Shown here: positions 27,752 to 37,313 of the stretch, in pieces
How positions within the stretch are numbered: the first letter of the stretch is position 1
Layout: each line of letters starts with the position of its first letter
DNA from: Methylococcales bacterium
GTDB lineage: Bacteria > Pseudomonadota > Gammaproteobacteria > Methylococcales > Methylomonadaceae
Direction: 5' to 3'
Assembly (NCBI GenBank): GCA_026399075.1
Contig: JAPLRR010000079.1
Coordinates: 31,580-95,579, forward strand
DNA length: 64,000 bases
Translations under genes and position numbers: made by a program
The notes under the pieces: model-generated
Seen by the model: the letters and a program-made list of their open reading frames with translations, nothing else
What the model was told of the DNA's origin: nothing
Database searches by the model: none

Positions 27752-28675
27752 ATGATCAAACAGCGAACTTTAAAAAATACCATAAGAGCCACTGGCGTGG
27801 GTTTACATACTGGCGCCAAAGTGTATTTAACCTTGCGCCCAGCTGAACCTAATACGGGGATTAGGTTTCGCCGGGTCGATTTGGATGTTCCCGTCACCAT
27901 CAGGGCCACGCCGGAAAATGTTGGCGAAACCGTTTTGTCTACCACTTTGGTTGCTGGCGATGTGAAGATTTCCACTATCGAACATTTGCTTTCCGCTTTT
28001 GCTGGATTGGGGATAGATAACGCCATTGTCGATGTGAGTGCCGCAGAAGTCCCTATCATGGACGGTAGCGCCGGGCCTTTTGTTTTCTTGTTGCAATCGG
28101 CCGGGGTCGAGGAGCAAGATTGCCCTAAGCAATATATCCGCATTAAACGCAGCATCAGGGTTGATGAAGGCGATAAATGGGCGGAGTTCAATCCATTTGA
28201 CGGATTTAAAGTGACTTTTACGATTGATTTTGAACATCCGGCTTTTGAAGAAGATGTCAAAACTGCGACCATGGATTTTTCTTCCACGACGTTTGTTAAG
28301 GAAGTTAGCCGGGCCAGGACGTTTGGTTTTATGAAAGATATTGATATGCTCAGGGAAAATAACCTGGCCTTGGGTGGCAGCTTGGATAATGCCATTGTCG
28401 TTGATGACGACAAAATCCTTAATGAAGATGGTTTGCGTTGCGCAGATGAATTTGTAAAGCATAAAATTCTTGACGCGATTGGCGACCTCTATTTGCTGGG
28501 TCACAGTTTGATTGGTGAATTTACTGGTTATAAATCAGGGCATGGATTGAACAACAAGTTGCTCCGCACGTTGTTGGAGGATAAGGATGCTTGGGAAAAA
28601 GTCACTTTTTCCAGTGAAGAAGATGCCCCCATATCTTTTATGCGTTCCGCCGAATCACCGAGAGCCCCTGAATAA
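27752..28675 (+). CDS. lpxC: UDP-3-O-acyl-N-acetylglucosamine deacetylase
   Basis: The 307-residue zinc enzyme carries out the committed step of lipid A synthesis. The zinc ligands are His78 (STIEHLLSA) and the His/Asp of [19 protein letters not shown] and RARTFGF are further signatures. It is monocistronic here, facing dciA. Its presence confirms a lipopolysaccharide-bearing Gram-negative. LpxC is normally controlled by FtsH proteolysis through its C-terminal tail, which here ends SAESPRAPE and differs from that of E. coli. Confidence 0.97.
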   Translation: MIKQRTLKNTIRATGVGLHTGAKVYLTLRPAEPNTGIRFRRVDLDVPVTIRATPENVGETVLSTTLVAGDVKISTIEHLLSAFAGLGIDNAIVDVSAAEVPIMDGSAGPFVFLLQSAGVEEQDCPKQYIRIKRSIRVDEGDKWAEFNPFDGFKVTFTIDFEHPAFEEDVKTATMDFSSTTFVKEVSRARTFGFMKDIDMLRENNLALGGSLDNAIVVDDDKILNEDGLRCADEFVKHKILDAIGDLYLLGHSLIGEFTGYKSGHGLNNKLLRTLLEDKDAWEKVTFSSEEDAPISFMRSAESPRAPE

Positions 28676-28834
28676 GGCGCTTAGCTTACAGTTTGGATTT
28701 TTCCCAATAAAAAGTGCTTACGTTGTCAACGTTCCCCTGAACAAGCCAGCTAGTTGGACGGGCGGTAGTCTGTGCATTAATTGCAAATACCTGTCCGTTC
28801 CCCCATTAATCCCCCCTTATCTGTGCCGCCTTTG

Positions 28835-29296
28835 TTAGCGGTGATTGGATAACTTTTCCAGTGTGGCGCTCAATTTTTGTAAGGCCAGCCCCAGTTCATT
28901 ATCGGAAAGCGTCTGGCTTTGCTTGCGGATAAGGGCTATTTTCTCTAAGGAAGGCAATTTTGCTTGCCGTTGTGGCCCCAAAACGCGCCCGGCTAGGCCG
29001 GCAATAATCTTAATTTGCACGAGGTCTAGTGTGGGTTTGCTTATTGGCCTTAGTGCCATCAGCATCGCGTTGTTGTAAAAGCGCAGTTGTGTGGCCCAGA
29101 CGGCGGCATCGGTATAAATAAGTAATTTGGTGTCCCGGATCAGGCAATGGCGCACCTGTTTTGCCAAAGCGTCCGGTAAAACACTGCGGATACGTTGTAA
29201 CAGCCGTTGTTGTTGCTCAATCTGGCTGTAATAATAGGCCATCGTCCTATTGTGGAAGGATAAGGACGCTTTAAATGTTGGTGGTTTTTGGGGCAT
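28835..29296 (-). CDS. dciA: DUF721 protein, DciA-type helicase loader
   Basis: The 153-residue protein has a DUF721 core: RIRSVLPDALAKQVRHCLIRDTKLLIYTDAAVWATQLRF, where W-A-T-Q-L-R-F/Y is the family signature. DciA replaces DnaC/DnaI in loading the replicative helicase in most bacteria. A helical C-terminal tail follows, as in gammaproteobacterial members. The neighbourhood (beside lpxC) is usual. The start could also be the ATG at codon 19 (MAYYYSQIEQQQ); neither has a strong ribosome site. Confidence 0.8.
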   Translation of the reverse strand: MPQKPPTFKASLSFHNRTMAYYYSQIEQQQRLLQRIRSVLPDALAKQVRHCLIRDTKLLIYTDAAVWATQLRFYNNAMLMALRPISKPTLDLVQIKIIAGLAGRVLGPQRQAKLPSLEKIALIRKQSQTLSDNELGLALQKLSATLEKLSNHR

Positions 29297-29423
29297 GGAT
29301 GCGGCAAGTTTCTTATTGGGTAACTAGGCTCAAAAAGATAGCTATCTTTACCAAGGAGGTTTGCGCTTACCCCAAGCTGGTTGTGCCGGGGTCAAGCGCA
29401 GGTTACTCATTTTATGCTTGGTT

Positions 29424-31991
29424 TTAAACGGTTGGTACTTCGCCCGCTAGTTGCCGATAACTGTCCATCTGGTTAAAGTTCAAATAACGGTAAGTGTCTT
29501 TAGCGTTAGCATCAATTTGTGCGGCGTAGTGCATATATTCTTCAATGCTAGGGATTTTACCCAAAATTGAACAGACCGCAGCCAGTTCTGCTGATGCCAG
29601 ATAAACGTTGGCGCCATTGCCCAGCCGGTTAGGGAAGTTTCGGGTTGATGTTGACACGACGGTGGCATTTTCCGCAACCCGTGCCTGATTACCCATACAC
29701 AATGAACAACCTGGCATTTCTGTTCTGGCACCCGCTTTATCAAAAGTGCGGTAATAACCTTCTTCGGTCAATTGGGTTTGGTCCATTTTGGTGGGTGGTG
29801 CGACCCATAATCTTGTCGGCAACTCACCTTGCTGTTTTTCCAGCAATTTGCCTGCGGCGCGAAAATGGCCAATATTGGTCATGCACGAGCCTAGGAACAC
29901 TTCATCAATTTTGGTACCGGCCACTTCAGACAGGGGTTTTACATCATCGGGGTCATTCGGGCAGGCCAGCAAAGGTTCTTTGATTTCATCCATATCAATC
30001 TCGATAATTTCAAAGTATTCGGCATCGGCATCCGCTTCCAGCAACACGGGGTTTGCCAGCCAAGCTTCCATATCCTTAATGCGGCGCGTAATAGTCCGTG
30101 CGTCACCATAACCTTCGGCGATCATCCAGTTTAGCAAGGTGATGTTGGAGTTAAGGTACTCGCGGATGGGCGCTTCGTTAAGGCGGATTGTGCAGCCACC
30201 TGCTGAGCGTTCTGCGGAGGCATCGGACAGTTCAAATGCCTGCTCCACTTTTAAATCAGGCAAGCCTTCAATTTCCAGGATACGTCCAGAAAATACATTC
30301 TTTTTGCCTTTTTTGTCTATGGTCAGCAAACCGCGTTGGATGGCGGCATAAGGGATGGCGTTGACCATATCACGCAAAGTGATGCCGGGCTGCATTTTAC
30401 CTTTAAAACGGACCAACACAGATTCGGGCATGTCCAATGGCATCACCCCAGTTGCCGCCGCAAAAGCCACCAAGCCAGAACCCGCAGGAAAAGAAATTCC
30501 AATAGGGAAACGGGTATGGGAATCACCACCCGTGCCTACCGTGTCCGGCAATAACATGCGGTTTAGCCAAGAATGGATGATGCCATCACCAGGCCGCAAG
30601 GATACGCCACCACGGTTCATAATGAAGTCGGGGAGGGTATGTTGCATAACCACGTCTATCGGTTTTGGGTAGGCGGCTGTGTGGCAAAATGATTGTAAAA
30701 CCAAATCGGCTGAAAAACCTAGGCAAGCCAAATCCTTGAGTTCGTCACGGGTCATAGGCCCGGTCGTATCTTGGGAGCCGACTGTTGTCATGTGCGGTTC
30801 GCAATAGGTGTTGGGGCGCACCCCGGCAACGCCGCAGGCTTGGCCGACCATTTTCTGTGCCAAGGTAAAACCTTTGCCGCTGTCTTCTTCTGTTTCAGGC
30901 CTGAGGAATACAGGTGATGCTTCCAAGCCTAAGGATTTTCGGGCACGGTCAGTTAGGCCGCGTCCGATAATCAACGGGATGCGTCCACCAGCCCGGACTT
31001 CGTCGAGAATGACATCGGTCTTTAAGGTAAAGGTACAGATTACATCGTTGCTATCGTGGCGTTTAATGACGCCTTCATAGACATAAATGTCAATGACGTC
31101 ACCCATATTCAATTGCGATACGTCGCATTCGAATGGCAGGGCGCCAGAATCTTCCATGGTGTTAAAGAATATCGGCGCTATTTTGCCACCAATGCACACG
31201 CCACCATCGCGCTTATTTGGAATAAATGGGATGTCGTTGCCGATATACCATAAAACAGAATTGGTCGCTGATTTGCGAGATGAGCCAGTGCCAACCACAT
31301 CGCCAACATAAGCAACTGGGAAACCAAGTTCTTGAAGTTCCGCAATTTGCTGTTCTGCGTTGGTGATGCCTTCACGGGGTATTTTCAACATGGCTTTGGC
31401 GTGTAGCGGGATGTCGGGCCTGGACCAAGCATCCGGTGCTGGCGATAAATCGTCAGTATTGGTTTCACCCGTGACCTTAAAAACGCTGACCGTCATTTTT
31501 TCAGGGACGGCGGATTTTTCGGTAAACCATTTTGCATCCGCCCAAGATTGGATAATTTGGCTTGCAAAGCCATTGCCCGCCTTGGCTTTTTCCTCAATAT
31601 CATGGAAAGCATCAAACACCAGCAAGGTGTGTGACAAGCCTTTAGCTGCGATGGGGGCCAGTTCCGGCTTATCCAGCAAATCGACCAAAGGGGCAATATT
31701 GTAACCGCCCAGCATAGTACCCAATAGTTCTGTCGCATCTGCGGCGGTTAAAATGGGCGAGCTAATTTCACCTTTGGCAATGGCTGACAGAAACCCTGCT
31801 TTGATATAAGCGGCTTCGTCAACGCCGGCAGGGACCCGGTTAGCCAACAAGTTTAAAATAAACGCTTCCTGTCCTTCTGGTGGCTGTTTGATAAGTTCCA
31901 CCAAGGCCGCCATTTGTTCGGCATCAATAGGCTTAGGCACAACGCCTTCAGCAGCACGTTCTTCTACATGTTTGCGGTATTGTTCTAGCAT
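29424..31991 (-). CDS. acnB: Aconitate hydratase B
   Basis: The 855-residue TCA-cycle enzyme isomerises citrate to isocitrate. It begins [16 protein letters not shown] and has the AcnB order, with the HEAT-like domain and swivel domain at the N-terminus. The [4Fe-4S] ligands are the Cys in [10 protein letters not shown] and the CxxC of [13 protein letters not shown]. The ribosome site AAGGAGC is strong. AcnB of E. coli is also an iron-responsive RNA-binding protein. Confidence 0.97.
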   Translation of the reverse strand: MLEQYRKHVEERAAEGVVPKPIDAEQMAALVELIKQPPEGQEAFILNLLANRVPAGVDEAAYIKAGFLSAIAKGEISSPILTAADATELLGTMLGGYNIAPLVDLLDKPELAPIAAKGLSHTLLVFDAFHDIEEKAKAGNGFASQIIQSWADAKWFTEKSAVPEKMTVSVFKVTGETNTDDLSPAPDAWSRPDIPLHAKAMLKIPREGITNAEQQIAELQELGFPVAYVGDVVGTGSSRKSATNSVLWYIGNDIPFIPNKRDGGVCIGGKIAPIFFNTMEDSGALPFECDVSQLNMGDVIDIYVYEGVIKRHDSNDVICTFTLKTDVILDEVRAGGRIPLIIGRGLTDRARKSLGLEASPVFLRPETEEDSGKGFTLAQKMVGQACGVAGVRPNTYCEPHMTTVGSQDTTGPMTRDELKDLACLGFSADLVLQSFCHTAAYPKPIDVVMQHTLPDFIMNRGGVSLRPGDGIIHSWLNRMLLPDTVGTGGDSHTRFPIGISFPAGSGLVAFAAATGVMPLDMPESVLVRFKGKMQPGITLRDMVNAIPYAAIQRGLLTIDKKGKKNVFSGRILEIEGLPDLKVEQAFELSDASAERSAGGCTIRLNEAPIREYLNSNITLLNWMIAEGYGDARTITRRIKDMEAWLANPVLLEADADAEYFEIIEIDMDEIKEPLLACPNDPDDVKPLSEVAGTKIDEVFLGSCMTNIGHFRAAGKLLEKQQGELPTRLWVAPPTKMDQTQLTEEGYYRTFDKAGARTEMPGCSLCMGNQARVAENATVVSTSTRNFPNRLGNGANVYLASAELAAVCSILGKIPSIEEYMHYAAQIDANAKDTYRYLNFNQMDSYRQLAGEVPTV

Positions 31992-32721
31992 GAAAAGCTC
32001 CTTGGGAGTTGATATAAATTGGGTGTTGGCTTAGCGGTGCAATAAGCTTGGTTGTCCGATTCAAATGGACGGTGAATAACGGGTAATGTGGCTGCAAATT
32101 ATAGGCCGTCTAAAAAAGCATAATCCCATACAAGATTCGGAAAGGGGAGCAACCCGCCAAAAATTATGTGCCAAAGTCACATTGCTTGTTTAAGGCTAAT
32201 TAGTTATCTTAATAAGCAGATTAATAAAGCGTAGTTGTTGCCATAGAAATATGTGCCTATCGAGTTTTCCCCATCAAGGGGCTAAACAATTCCTAGTCCA
32301 ATGATAGCAAAATAATCAAGTCCCGTTAAAAATGAATGCCTGCTATAACGGGAAACAGTTTGTATCCGATAGATAACCATCGTTTTATGGCCTATAGTTT
32401 TGACTTGGTGGCCATATTAAGTTGAAATAATATCATTCATACTGGGCAAATTGACAAAATATGCCCATAGTTGCCCAAATACCGGTTAGCCCCATTCAAA
32501 GCAAAGGACAATTTTTAAGGCTGCTTGCCGGAAGTCACGAAAAAAACGGGGGATAGCTACTGATCCAGGTCACATTGTGTTGTTACTTTTAGGCTTTAAG
32601 ATATCAAGCCCAAACAGGGGGTCGGGGAGGGTATCCGACCTTATTAAGGTTTTAATGCTAGCGGTTTTGGGAACCCTTTGCCGATCTCCATTTATTAATT
32701 CTAATAGTTAAGGAGTGCCTA
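31992..32721. other. 730-base intergenic region between divergent acnB and zinc-ribbon gene
   Basis: This is one of the largest gene-free stretches in the window. An 8-bp inverted repeat, TCCCGTTA with TAACGGGA, is separated by 17 bases near 32324-32356. No tRNA, small open frame with family resemblance or IS fragment was recognised. Both promoters must lie here. Confidence 0.3.
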
Positions 32722-33009
32722 ATGAGTAAATGTCGTTCTTGTGGACATGAGCTTCAGGACGTGTCAGTGAAATGCCCTGAATGCGGCAGTTTCTATTCAA
32801 AAATTGCTGAATTGATTGCAGAAGAAGAGGCTAATGAAGAAAAACACTCGCTGCGCGGGCGATGTAAGCGGATTTTAAGCGCCGATGACATTAAGCACGA
32901 GTTGCTGCTTGAGTGGGGGCAAATTAAAGCCGGGCTTACTAACAAGGCGATATTTACACTTTTTGTAATTTTCGCTTTTGTATTTGCCTTGATCCTTACG
33001 GTCTTATAA
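32722..33009 (+). CDS. Small zinc-ribbon protein with one C-terminal membrane helix
   Basis: The 95-residue protein starts MSKCRSCGHELQD and KCPECGSFYSK: two CxxC knuckles (Cys4/Cys7 and Cys18/Cys21) form a zinc ribbon. A charged helix follows, then a single hydrophobic helix at the end (IFTLFVIFAFVFALILTVL), so the zinc ribbon should face the cytoplasm as in tail-anchored proteins. AAGGAG lies seven bases before the ATG. I do not recognise a characterised homologue. No operon partner: the next gene faces the other way. Confidence 0.75.
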   Translation: MSKCRSCGHELQDVSVKCPECGSFYSKIAELIAEEEANEEKHSLRGRCKRILSADDIKHELLLEWGQIKAGLTNKAIFTLFVIFAFVFALILTVL

Positions 33010-33129
33010 GCTGAGGCATAATTGCCCGCCGGGCTGATAGGCGCTGGGTAGTTTCGAAGGTAGGGTTTATTAAGGGCCGTGGCCGGGTTATTTTTAAATA
33101 ACGCGACCACTGATTTTATTGGTGCTGGC

Positions 33130-33522
33130 TTATTTGCCTAATACATCATTTCGGGTGCTTTCTGCAATGGCAGCTGCTTGGGCAATGAGTTCTGCGGGGA
33201 CATTGAGTTCAGTCATAGTAGCGCCCAAGTGTTCCATAACAACGTTGAAGTGGTCGTTATTCAAGCCCATTTTTACTAAGCGGGCATGCGCTTTACGCAT
33301 GTCATCGCCAGTGTAAGTGTTTGGCCCGCCAAACGCCATAGTAAAGAAAGCTTTTTGTTTGACCGCTTGGGCTTCCATATCAACATCATCAAAAAAACGG
33401 TTGATACGGTAATCCGCCAACACTTTACGGTAAAAAACATCAACGGCGGCATCCACAGCTGCTGCGCCACCAATTTGTTCATATAAAGTTGCAGTTGGGG
33501 TAGTTTCTGGTGTTGCGCTCAT
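33130..33522 (-). CDS. glbN: Group I truncated haemoglobin
   Basis: The 130-residue 2-on-2 globin starts with the family hallmark LYEQIGGAAAVDAAVDVFY, where the Tyr of VFYRKVL is at the B10 position. RINRFFDDVDM, the FGGPNTYTG turn and the proximal (F8) His in NNDHFNVVMEHL follow. Group I proteins bind O2 and NO and are tied to NO detoxification or oxygen handling. A CGGAG ribosome site precedes the ATG. It is monocistronic. Confidence 0.93.
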   Translation of the reverse strand: MSATPETTPTATLYEQIGGAAAVDAAVDVFYRKVLADYRINRFFDDVDMEAQAVKQKAFFTMAFGGPNTYTGDDMRKAHARLVKMGLNNDHFNVVMEHLGATMTELNVPAELIAQAAAIAESTRNDVLGK

Positions 33523-34186
33523 CTTGATCTCCGGTGTTGTTATTGTAAGTATTATTATTTGTCATTAAGCACATTGGCTTAGGGGTTAAAGTTTATAACA
33601 ACATAATTGGTTATACAATAAATAACATGTAAAAGCATTTGTGGCATAATTACGAATTTTCATTGTCTTTGGCAAACACTTGGGTTAACGTCCCTATGCT
33701 ACAAGATATAAGCACCCGGCAACCCCATATCCTTTTGCAATTATTGGAAGTTAAGCCTTTCGCCCCGCACAAGCATTGGTAATTTCAAGGGCGACCGTTC
33801 AGCAGCATATTGCTGGTCTTGAGGTGATGGTCATATCAATCAAAGTCGCCCTAAACAAAAGTGCAGGACGGCCTTGTGGCAATTATGGTATCAGTGGGAA
33901 GGGGATTAATTTTTTTTCCAAGCAATCTGTAACGGGCTTGCTTAGTTGAGTCCAAGGACAAAATCGAATTTACTTTAAAAGTCTGCTTTTGGATAACACT
34001 TAGTGCCCCAAATAAAAGTCCTGTCAAAGTACCTAAACGCCTCCCTGTTTGGAGTTGTGGACAAATCGGATGCGGCAAAGTATTATTGTGGCTAGTGGGA
34101 ATGGATACGATGAATATCTTTATAAGATTTCCAGTGCTTAAGCTCTCGTAATTTCAAATTAATTCTGATCGAACTGAAATATAACC
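33523..34186. other. 664-base region upstream of the polysaccharide locus
   Basis: No gene is seen. It is AT-rich and must hold the glbN promoter and the promoter of the kps-like operon. I looked for an ops/JUMPstart element (GGCGGTAG), which often precedes surface polysaccharide operons, and did not find one. Confidence 0.3.
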
Positions 34187-35770
34187 GTGAATACCCAACC
34201 AGAGCATATTGCAGACCCGGATCACATTGTTGAAGCCGGTCAAACAGCCGAACTTGAGCATGCTGCACAACTTGAAGAAGTTACAGAATTAGTGATTGTT
34301 TCCGAACCAGTTAATTTGGAAAGTTCTGGAGTTGTTACGGAGCCAGAGCCACTGCCGGAAGCCGAGTTTGTTGCGGTTCACGAGCCAGTGCCGGAAGCCG
34401 AGTTTGTCGCGGTTCACGAGCCAGTGCCGGAAGCCGAGTTTGTCGCGGTTCACGAGCCAGTGCCGGAAGCCGAGTTTGTTGAGGTTCACGAGCCAGTGCC
34501 GGAAGCCGAGTTTGTTGAGGTTCACGAGCCAGTGCCGGAAGCCGAGTTTGTCGTGGTTCACGAGTCTGCGCCGGAAGCCGAGTTTGTGGAGGTGCACGAG
34601 CCAGAGATTGTTATTGTGCCTGGGCAAGGTGGAGAACCCATGAAAAGCAAGGCGCCGCCCTCCCAGAGTTTTTTCTCCCGAATCAAGGCGTTGAACTGGC
34701 TATTTATTCTGACGGTTTTGATACCAACTGCCCTTTCTATTGTCTATTTTGGCTTTATAGCTTCTGATGTTTACATTTCAGAGTCGCGCTTTGTGGTGCG
34801 TAGCCCTGAACGGCAAGCCGCCTCACCATTAGGTATGTTGCTTAAGGGAACTGGTTTTGCACGTTCACAGGACGATAGCTACACTGTACAGGATTTTATG
34901 TTGTCACGCGACGCATTGAAGTCGCTTGATGAAAAGCAAATGATAGGAAAAGCTTTTTCCAATCTTGATGTCGATGTTTTTAGCCGCTTTGCCGGTTTGG
35001 AATGGTGGGACACAAGCTTCGAGGCTTTACATAAATACTATCAGAAAAAAGTGGAGATCCAGTTAGACTCGCTATCCTCAATTACCACACTGACCGTTAG
35101 GGCATTTACTGCCGAAGATGCTTACATGGTAAATAAGCAACTGATGGAGATGTCAGAATCGCTAGTCAACCAGCTTAATGAATTGGGTCGTCAAGACATG
35201 ATCCGCTTTGCCACCAGTGAAGTGCGTAATGCAGAAAAAGCGGCAAAGGCCGCTGGCCTTGCCTTGTCTAATTACCGTAACCAGAAAGGCGTAATTGACC
35301 CAGAACGTCAATCTTCACTACAGTTCGAACAAATTGCCAAGCTCCAGGATGAGCTGATCGCCACACAAGCACAGCTCATACAACTACAGACGTTTACAAA
35401 AAGCAACCCCCAGATACCCTCCTTGCAATTACGGGTTCAAAATTTGAAAAATGAGATTGCTATTGAAGTTGATCGGGTGGCCGGAGGTGAGCGTTCTTTA
35501 GCCAAGAAAGCCGCAGAATACCAACGCCTTGCTTTAGACAGGGAGTTTGCTGACAAACAATTGGGCAGCACATTGGCTTCCCTTGAGTTGGCCCGTAATG
35601 AGGCACAACGAAAACAGCTTTATTTGGAGCGTATAGTACAACCTAGCAAGCCTGATATGGCTATGGAGCCTAGGCGAATAAAGGGTGTTATGGCAACTTT
35701 TATGCTTGGAATAGTTATTTGGGGGGTGTTGTCCATGCTCTTGGCGGGTATCAGGGAACATCAGGACTAA
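34187..35770 (+). CDS. kpsE: KpsE/CtrB/BexC-type polysaccharide export inner-membrane protein with repeat-bearing N-terminus
   Basis: This polysaccharide co-polymerase (PCP-3) would bridge the ABC transporter to the outer-membrane exporter. The core has one membrane helix (LNWLFILTVLIPTALSIVYF), the periplasmic start VYISESRFVVRSPERQA, a long coiled coil and a second helix (GVMATFMLGIVIWGVLSMLL) at the C-terminus. From GTG 34187 the protein is 527 residues, with a 150-residue acidic N-terminal part that includes seven 12-residue repeats. From the in-frame ATG at 34640, which has the strong site AGGTGGAG five bases before it, it is 376 residues, the usual family length. Both forms may be made. 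The downstream gene starts directly after the stop. Confidence 0.85.
   Translation: MNTQPEHIADPDHIVEAGQTAELEHAAQLEEVTELVIVSEPVNLESSGVVTEPEPLPEAEFVAVHEPVPEAEFVAVHEPVPEAEFVAVHEPVPEAEFVEVHEPVPEAEFVEVHEPVPEAEFVVVHESAPEAEFVEVHEPEIVIVPGQGGEPMKSKAPPSQSFFSRIKALNWLFILTVLIPTALSIVYFGFIASDVYISESRFVVRSPERQAASPLGMLLKGTGFARSQDDSYTVQDFMLSRDALKSLDEKQMIGKAFSNLDVDVFSRFAGLEWWDTSFEALHKYYQKKVEIQLDSLSSITTLTVRAFTAEDAYMVNKQLMEMSESLVNQLNELGRQDMIRFATSEVRNAEKAAKAAGLALSNYRNQKGVIDPERQSSLQFEQIAKLQDELIATQAQLIQLQTFTKSNPQIPSLQLRVQNLKNEIAIEVDRVAGGERSLAKKAAEYQRLALDREFADKQLGSTLASLELARNEAQRKQLYLERIVQPSKPDMAMEPRRIKGVMATFMLGIVIWGVLSMLLAGIREHQD
34352..34603 (+). repeat. Seven in-frame copies of a 36-bp coding repeat
   Basis: Each unit encodes a 12-residue variant of VPEAEFVAVHEP. 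Units 2 and 3, and units 4 and 5, encode identical peptides and are nearly identical in bases; unit 6 (VVVHES) and unit 7 (APEAEF) have diverged. Because 36 is a multiple of 3, gain or loss of units changes protein length, not frame. The array is acidic and lies on the cytoplasmic side, before the first membrane helix. Confidence 0.95.
34626..34634 (+). promoter_or_regulatory. kpsE: Internal ribosome-binding site of the kpsE-like gene
   Basis: AGGTGGAG lies five bases before the in-frame ATG at 34640. The GTG at 34187 has no comparable site. A start here gives the normal KpsE/CtrB length and would omit the repeat array. Confidence 0.55.
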
Positions 35771-36571
35771 ATGATTATGGACAGCGCTAATCTTTCGTTA
35801 AAACGATCTTTTCAAATACAAGTGCGTGTGGTTGGCGCACTTTTGATGCGTGAAATAATTACCCGTTATGGTCGACATAATATCGGTTTCCTTTGGTTGT
35901 TTGTTGAGCCTATGATGTTTACCTTGGGTGTAACAGGCTTGTGGTCACTGGCCGGGGCCTCGCATGGTTCGGCCCTGCCCATTGCTGCTTTTGCCCTAAC
36001 AGGATATTCATCGGTATTACTTTGGCGAAATATGCCAGGTCGGTGTAGCGGGGCAATACAACCAAATTTGGCACTGATGTATCATCGTCATGTAAAAGTT
36101 ATCGATATATATGCCTCTCGTATTTTGCTTGAAATAGCTGGTACAACGGCATCTTTTATTCTCTTGGGTGTTGTTTTTACTTCGATTGGGTTGATCAAGC
36201 CACCAGAAGACATTTTAAAAGTTATTTTTGGTTGGTTTATGTTAGCTTGGTTTGGTGTTTCCTTGGCACTATTAGTTGGGGCATTGAGCGAGCGTACAGA
36301 GGTAATAGAAAAACTGTGGCATCCAGTGTCATATCTTTTATTTCCATTGTCCGGCGCAGTGTTTATGGTGGACTGGCTGCCTAGCAGCTCGCAATCATTT
36401 ATCTTGTTACTGCCGATGGTGCATGGTGTCGAGATACTTAGGGAGGGTTATTTTGGCTCTGCTGTCCATGCCCATTATGATATGGCTTACATGGCTATTT
36501 CTAATCTACTTCTTTTAACGCTTGGCATTTCCCAAGTTCGAGTTATCTCGCGGACAGTCATACCGGAATGA
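35771..36571 (+). CDS. kpsM: Polysaccharide ABC transporter permease (KpsM/CtrC type)
   Basis: The 266-residue membrane protein has about six helices and starts with the ABC-2 pattern [29 protein letters not shown], the family signature. It forms the channel for export of a finished polymer across the inner membrane. It starts immediately after the kpsE-like stop (TAAATG) and overlaps the ATPase gene by four bases, so the three are one translationally linked unit. Confidence 0.92.
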   Translation: MIMDSANLSLKRSFQIQVRVVGALLMREIITRYGRHNIGFLWLFVEPMMFTLGVTGLWSLAGASHGSALPIAAFALTGYSSVLLWRNMPGRCSGAIQPNLALMYHRHVKVIDIYASRILLEIAGTTASFILLGVVFTSIGLIKPPEDILKVIFGWFMLAWFGVSLALLVGALSERTEVIEKLWHPVSYLLFPLSGAVFMVDWLPSSSQSFILLLPMVHGVEILREGYFGSAVHAHYDMAYMAISNLLLLTLGISQVRVISRTVIPE

Positions 36572-37230
36572 TTCAAATTATCGATGTTGTTAAGCGCTAC
36601 CATGTCCGTGGGGGGGAAAGTACTGTGCTTGACCACATTAACCTCCAAGTTGCTAGGGGCGAGAAAATCGGTATTCTGGGACGCAACGGGGCCGGAAAGT
36701 CCACGTTAATTCGCCTTATTAGTGGTGCGGAGCGCCCGACTAGCGGCAGAATTATTCGAAACATGAGTGTTTCTTGGCCTTTGGCCTTTGGCGGCGCTTT
36801 TCAAGGAAGTTTAACGGGCTTGGACAACTTGCGTTTTATTTGTCGGATTTATGGCACTAGCACAGAAGATAAAATACCCTTTGTCCAGGAGTTTTCTGAA
36901 TTGGGCAAGTACCTTCGTGAGCCTGTTAAGACTTATTCTGCCGGTATGCGTGCCCGTTTAGCATTTGCCATATCCATGGTAGTTGAATTTGATTGCTTTT
37001 TAATTGATGAAATTGTTGCTGTGGGTGACAGTCGGTTTCATGAAAAATGTAATCTTGAGCTTTTTGAAAAACGCAAAGATCGGGCAATGATTCTGGTTTC
37101 CCATGATCCAGGATTTATTCGTGAGCATTGTCAGCATGCGTCGGTATTGGTAAAGGGCAAGTTGACATCATTCGATGATATTGAAGAAGCCTTTTTTTAT
37201 TACAATGCCCATGCTGCCGAGGTAGCTTGA
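36568..37230 (+). CDS. kpsT: Polysaccharide ABC transporter ATPase (KpsT/CtrD type)
   Basis: The 220-residue ATPase has Walker [14 protein letters not shown], a degenerate signature [10 protein letters not shown] typical of KpsT/CtrD, Walker [14 protein letters not shown] and the switch His in LVSHD. It has no C-terminal carbohydrate-binding domain of the Wzt type, consistent with capsule-type export rather than O-antigen export. It overlaps kpsM as ATGA. Confidence 0.93.
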   Translation: MIQIIDVVKRYHVRGGESTVLDHINLQVARGEKIGILGRNGAGKSTLIRLISGAERPTSGRIIRNMSVSWPLAFGGAFQGSLTGLDNLRFICRIYGTSTEDKIPFVQEFSELGKYLREPVKTYSAGMRARLAFAISMVVEFDCFLIDEIVAVGDSRFHEKCNLELFEKRKDRAMILVSHDPGFIREHCQHASVLVKGKLTSFDDIEEAFFYYNAHAAEVA

Positions 37231-37313
37231 TGCGACTTGTGGCATATTATGTTTTGTGTAGTGGCTAATGCCATTCAAAAACACTCAATTCCTATTAAAG
37301 GGTTGGTTTAATA

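Noticed and set aside
27745..28504. Two long minus-strand frames (222 and 225 codons) opposite lpxC
   Set aside because: Both are antisense shadows of lpxC, which has complete zinc-binding motifs.
34352..34603. CRISPR-like array
   Set aside because: The 36-bp repeats are directly adjacent with no spacers and encode a protein repeat in frame; no cas genes are present.
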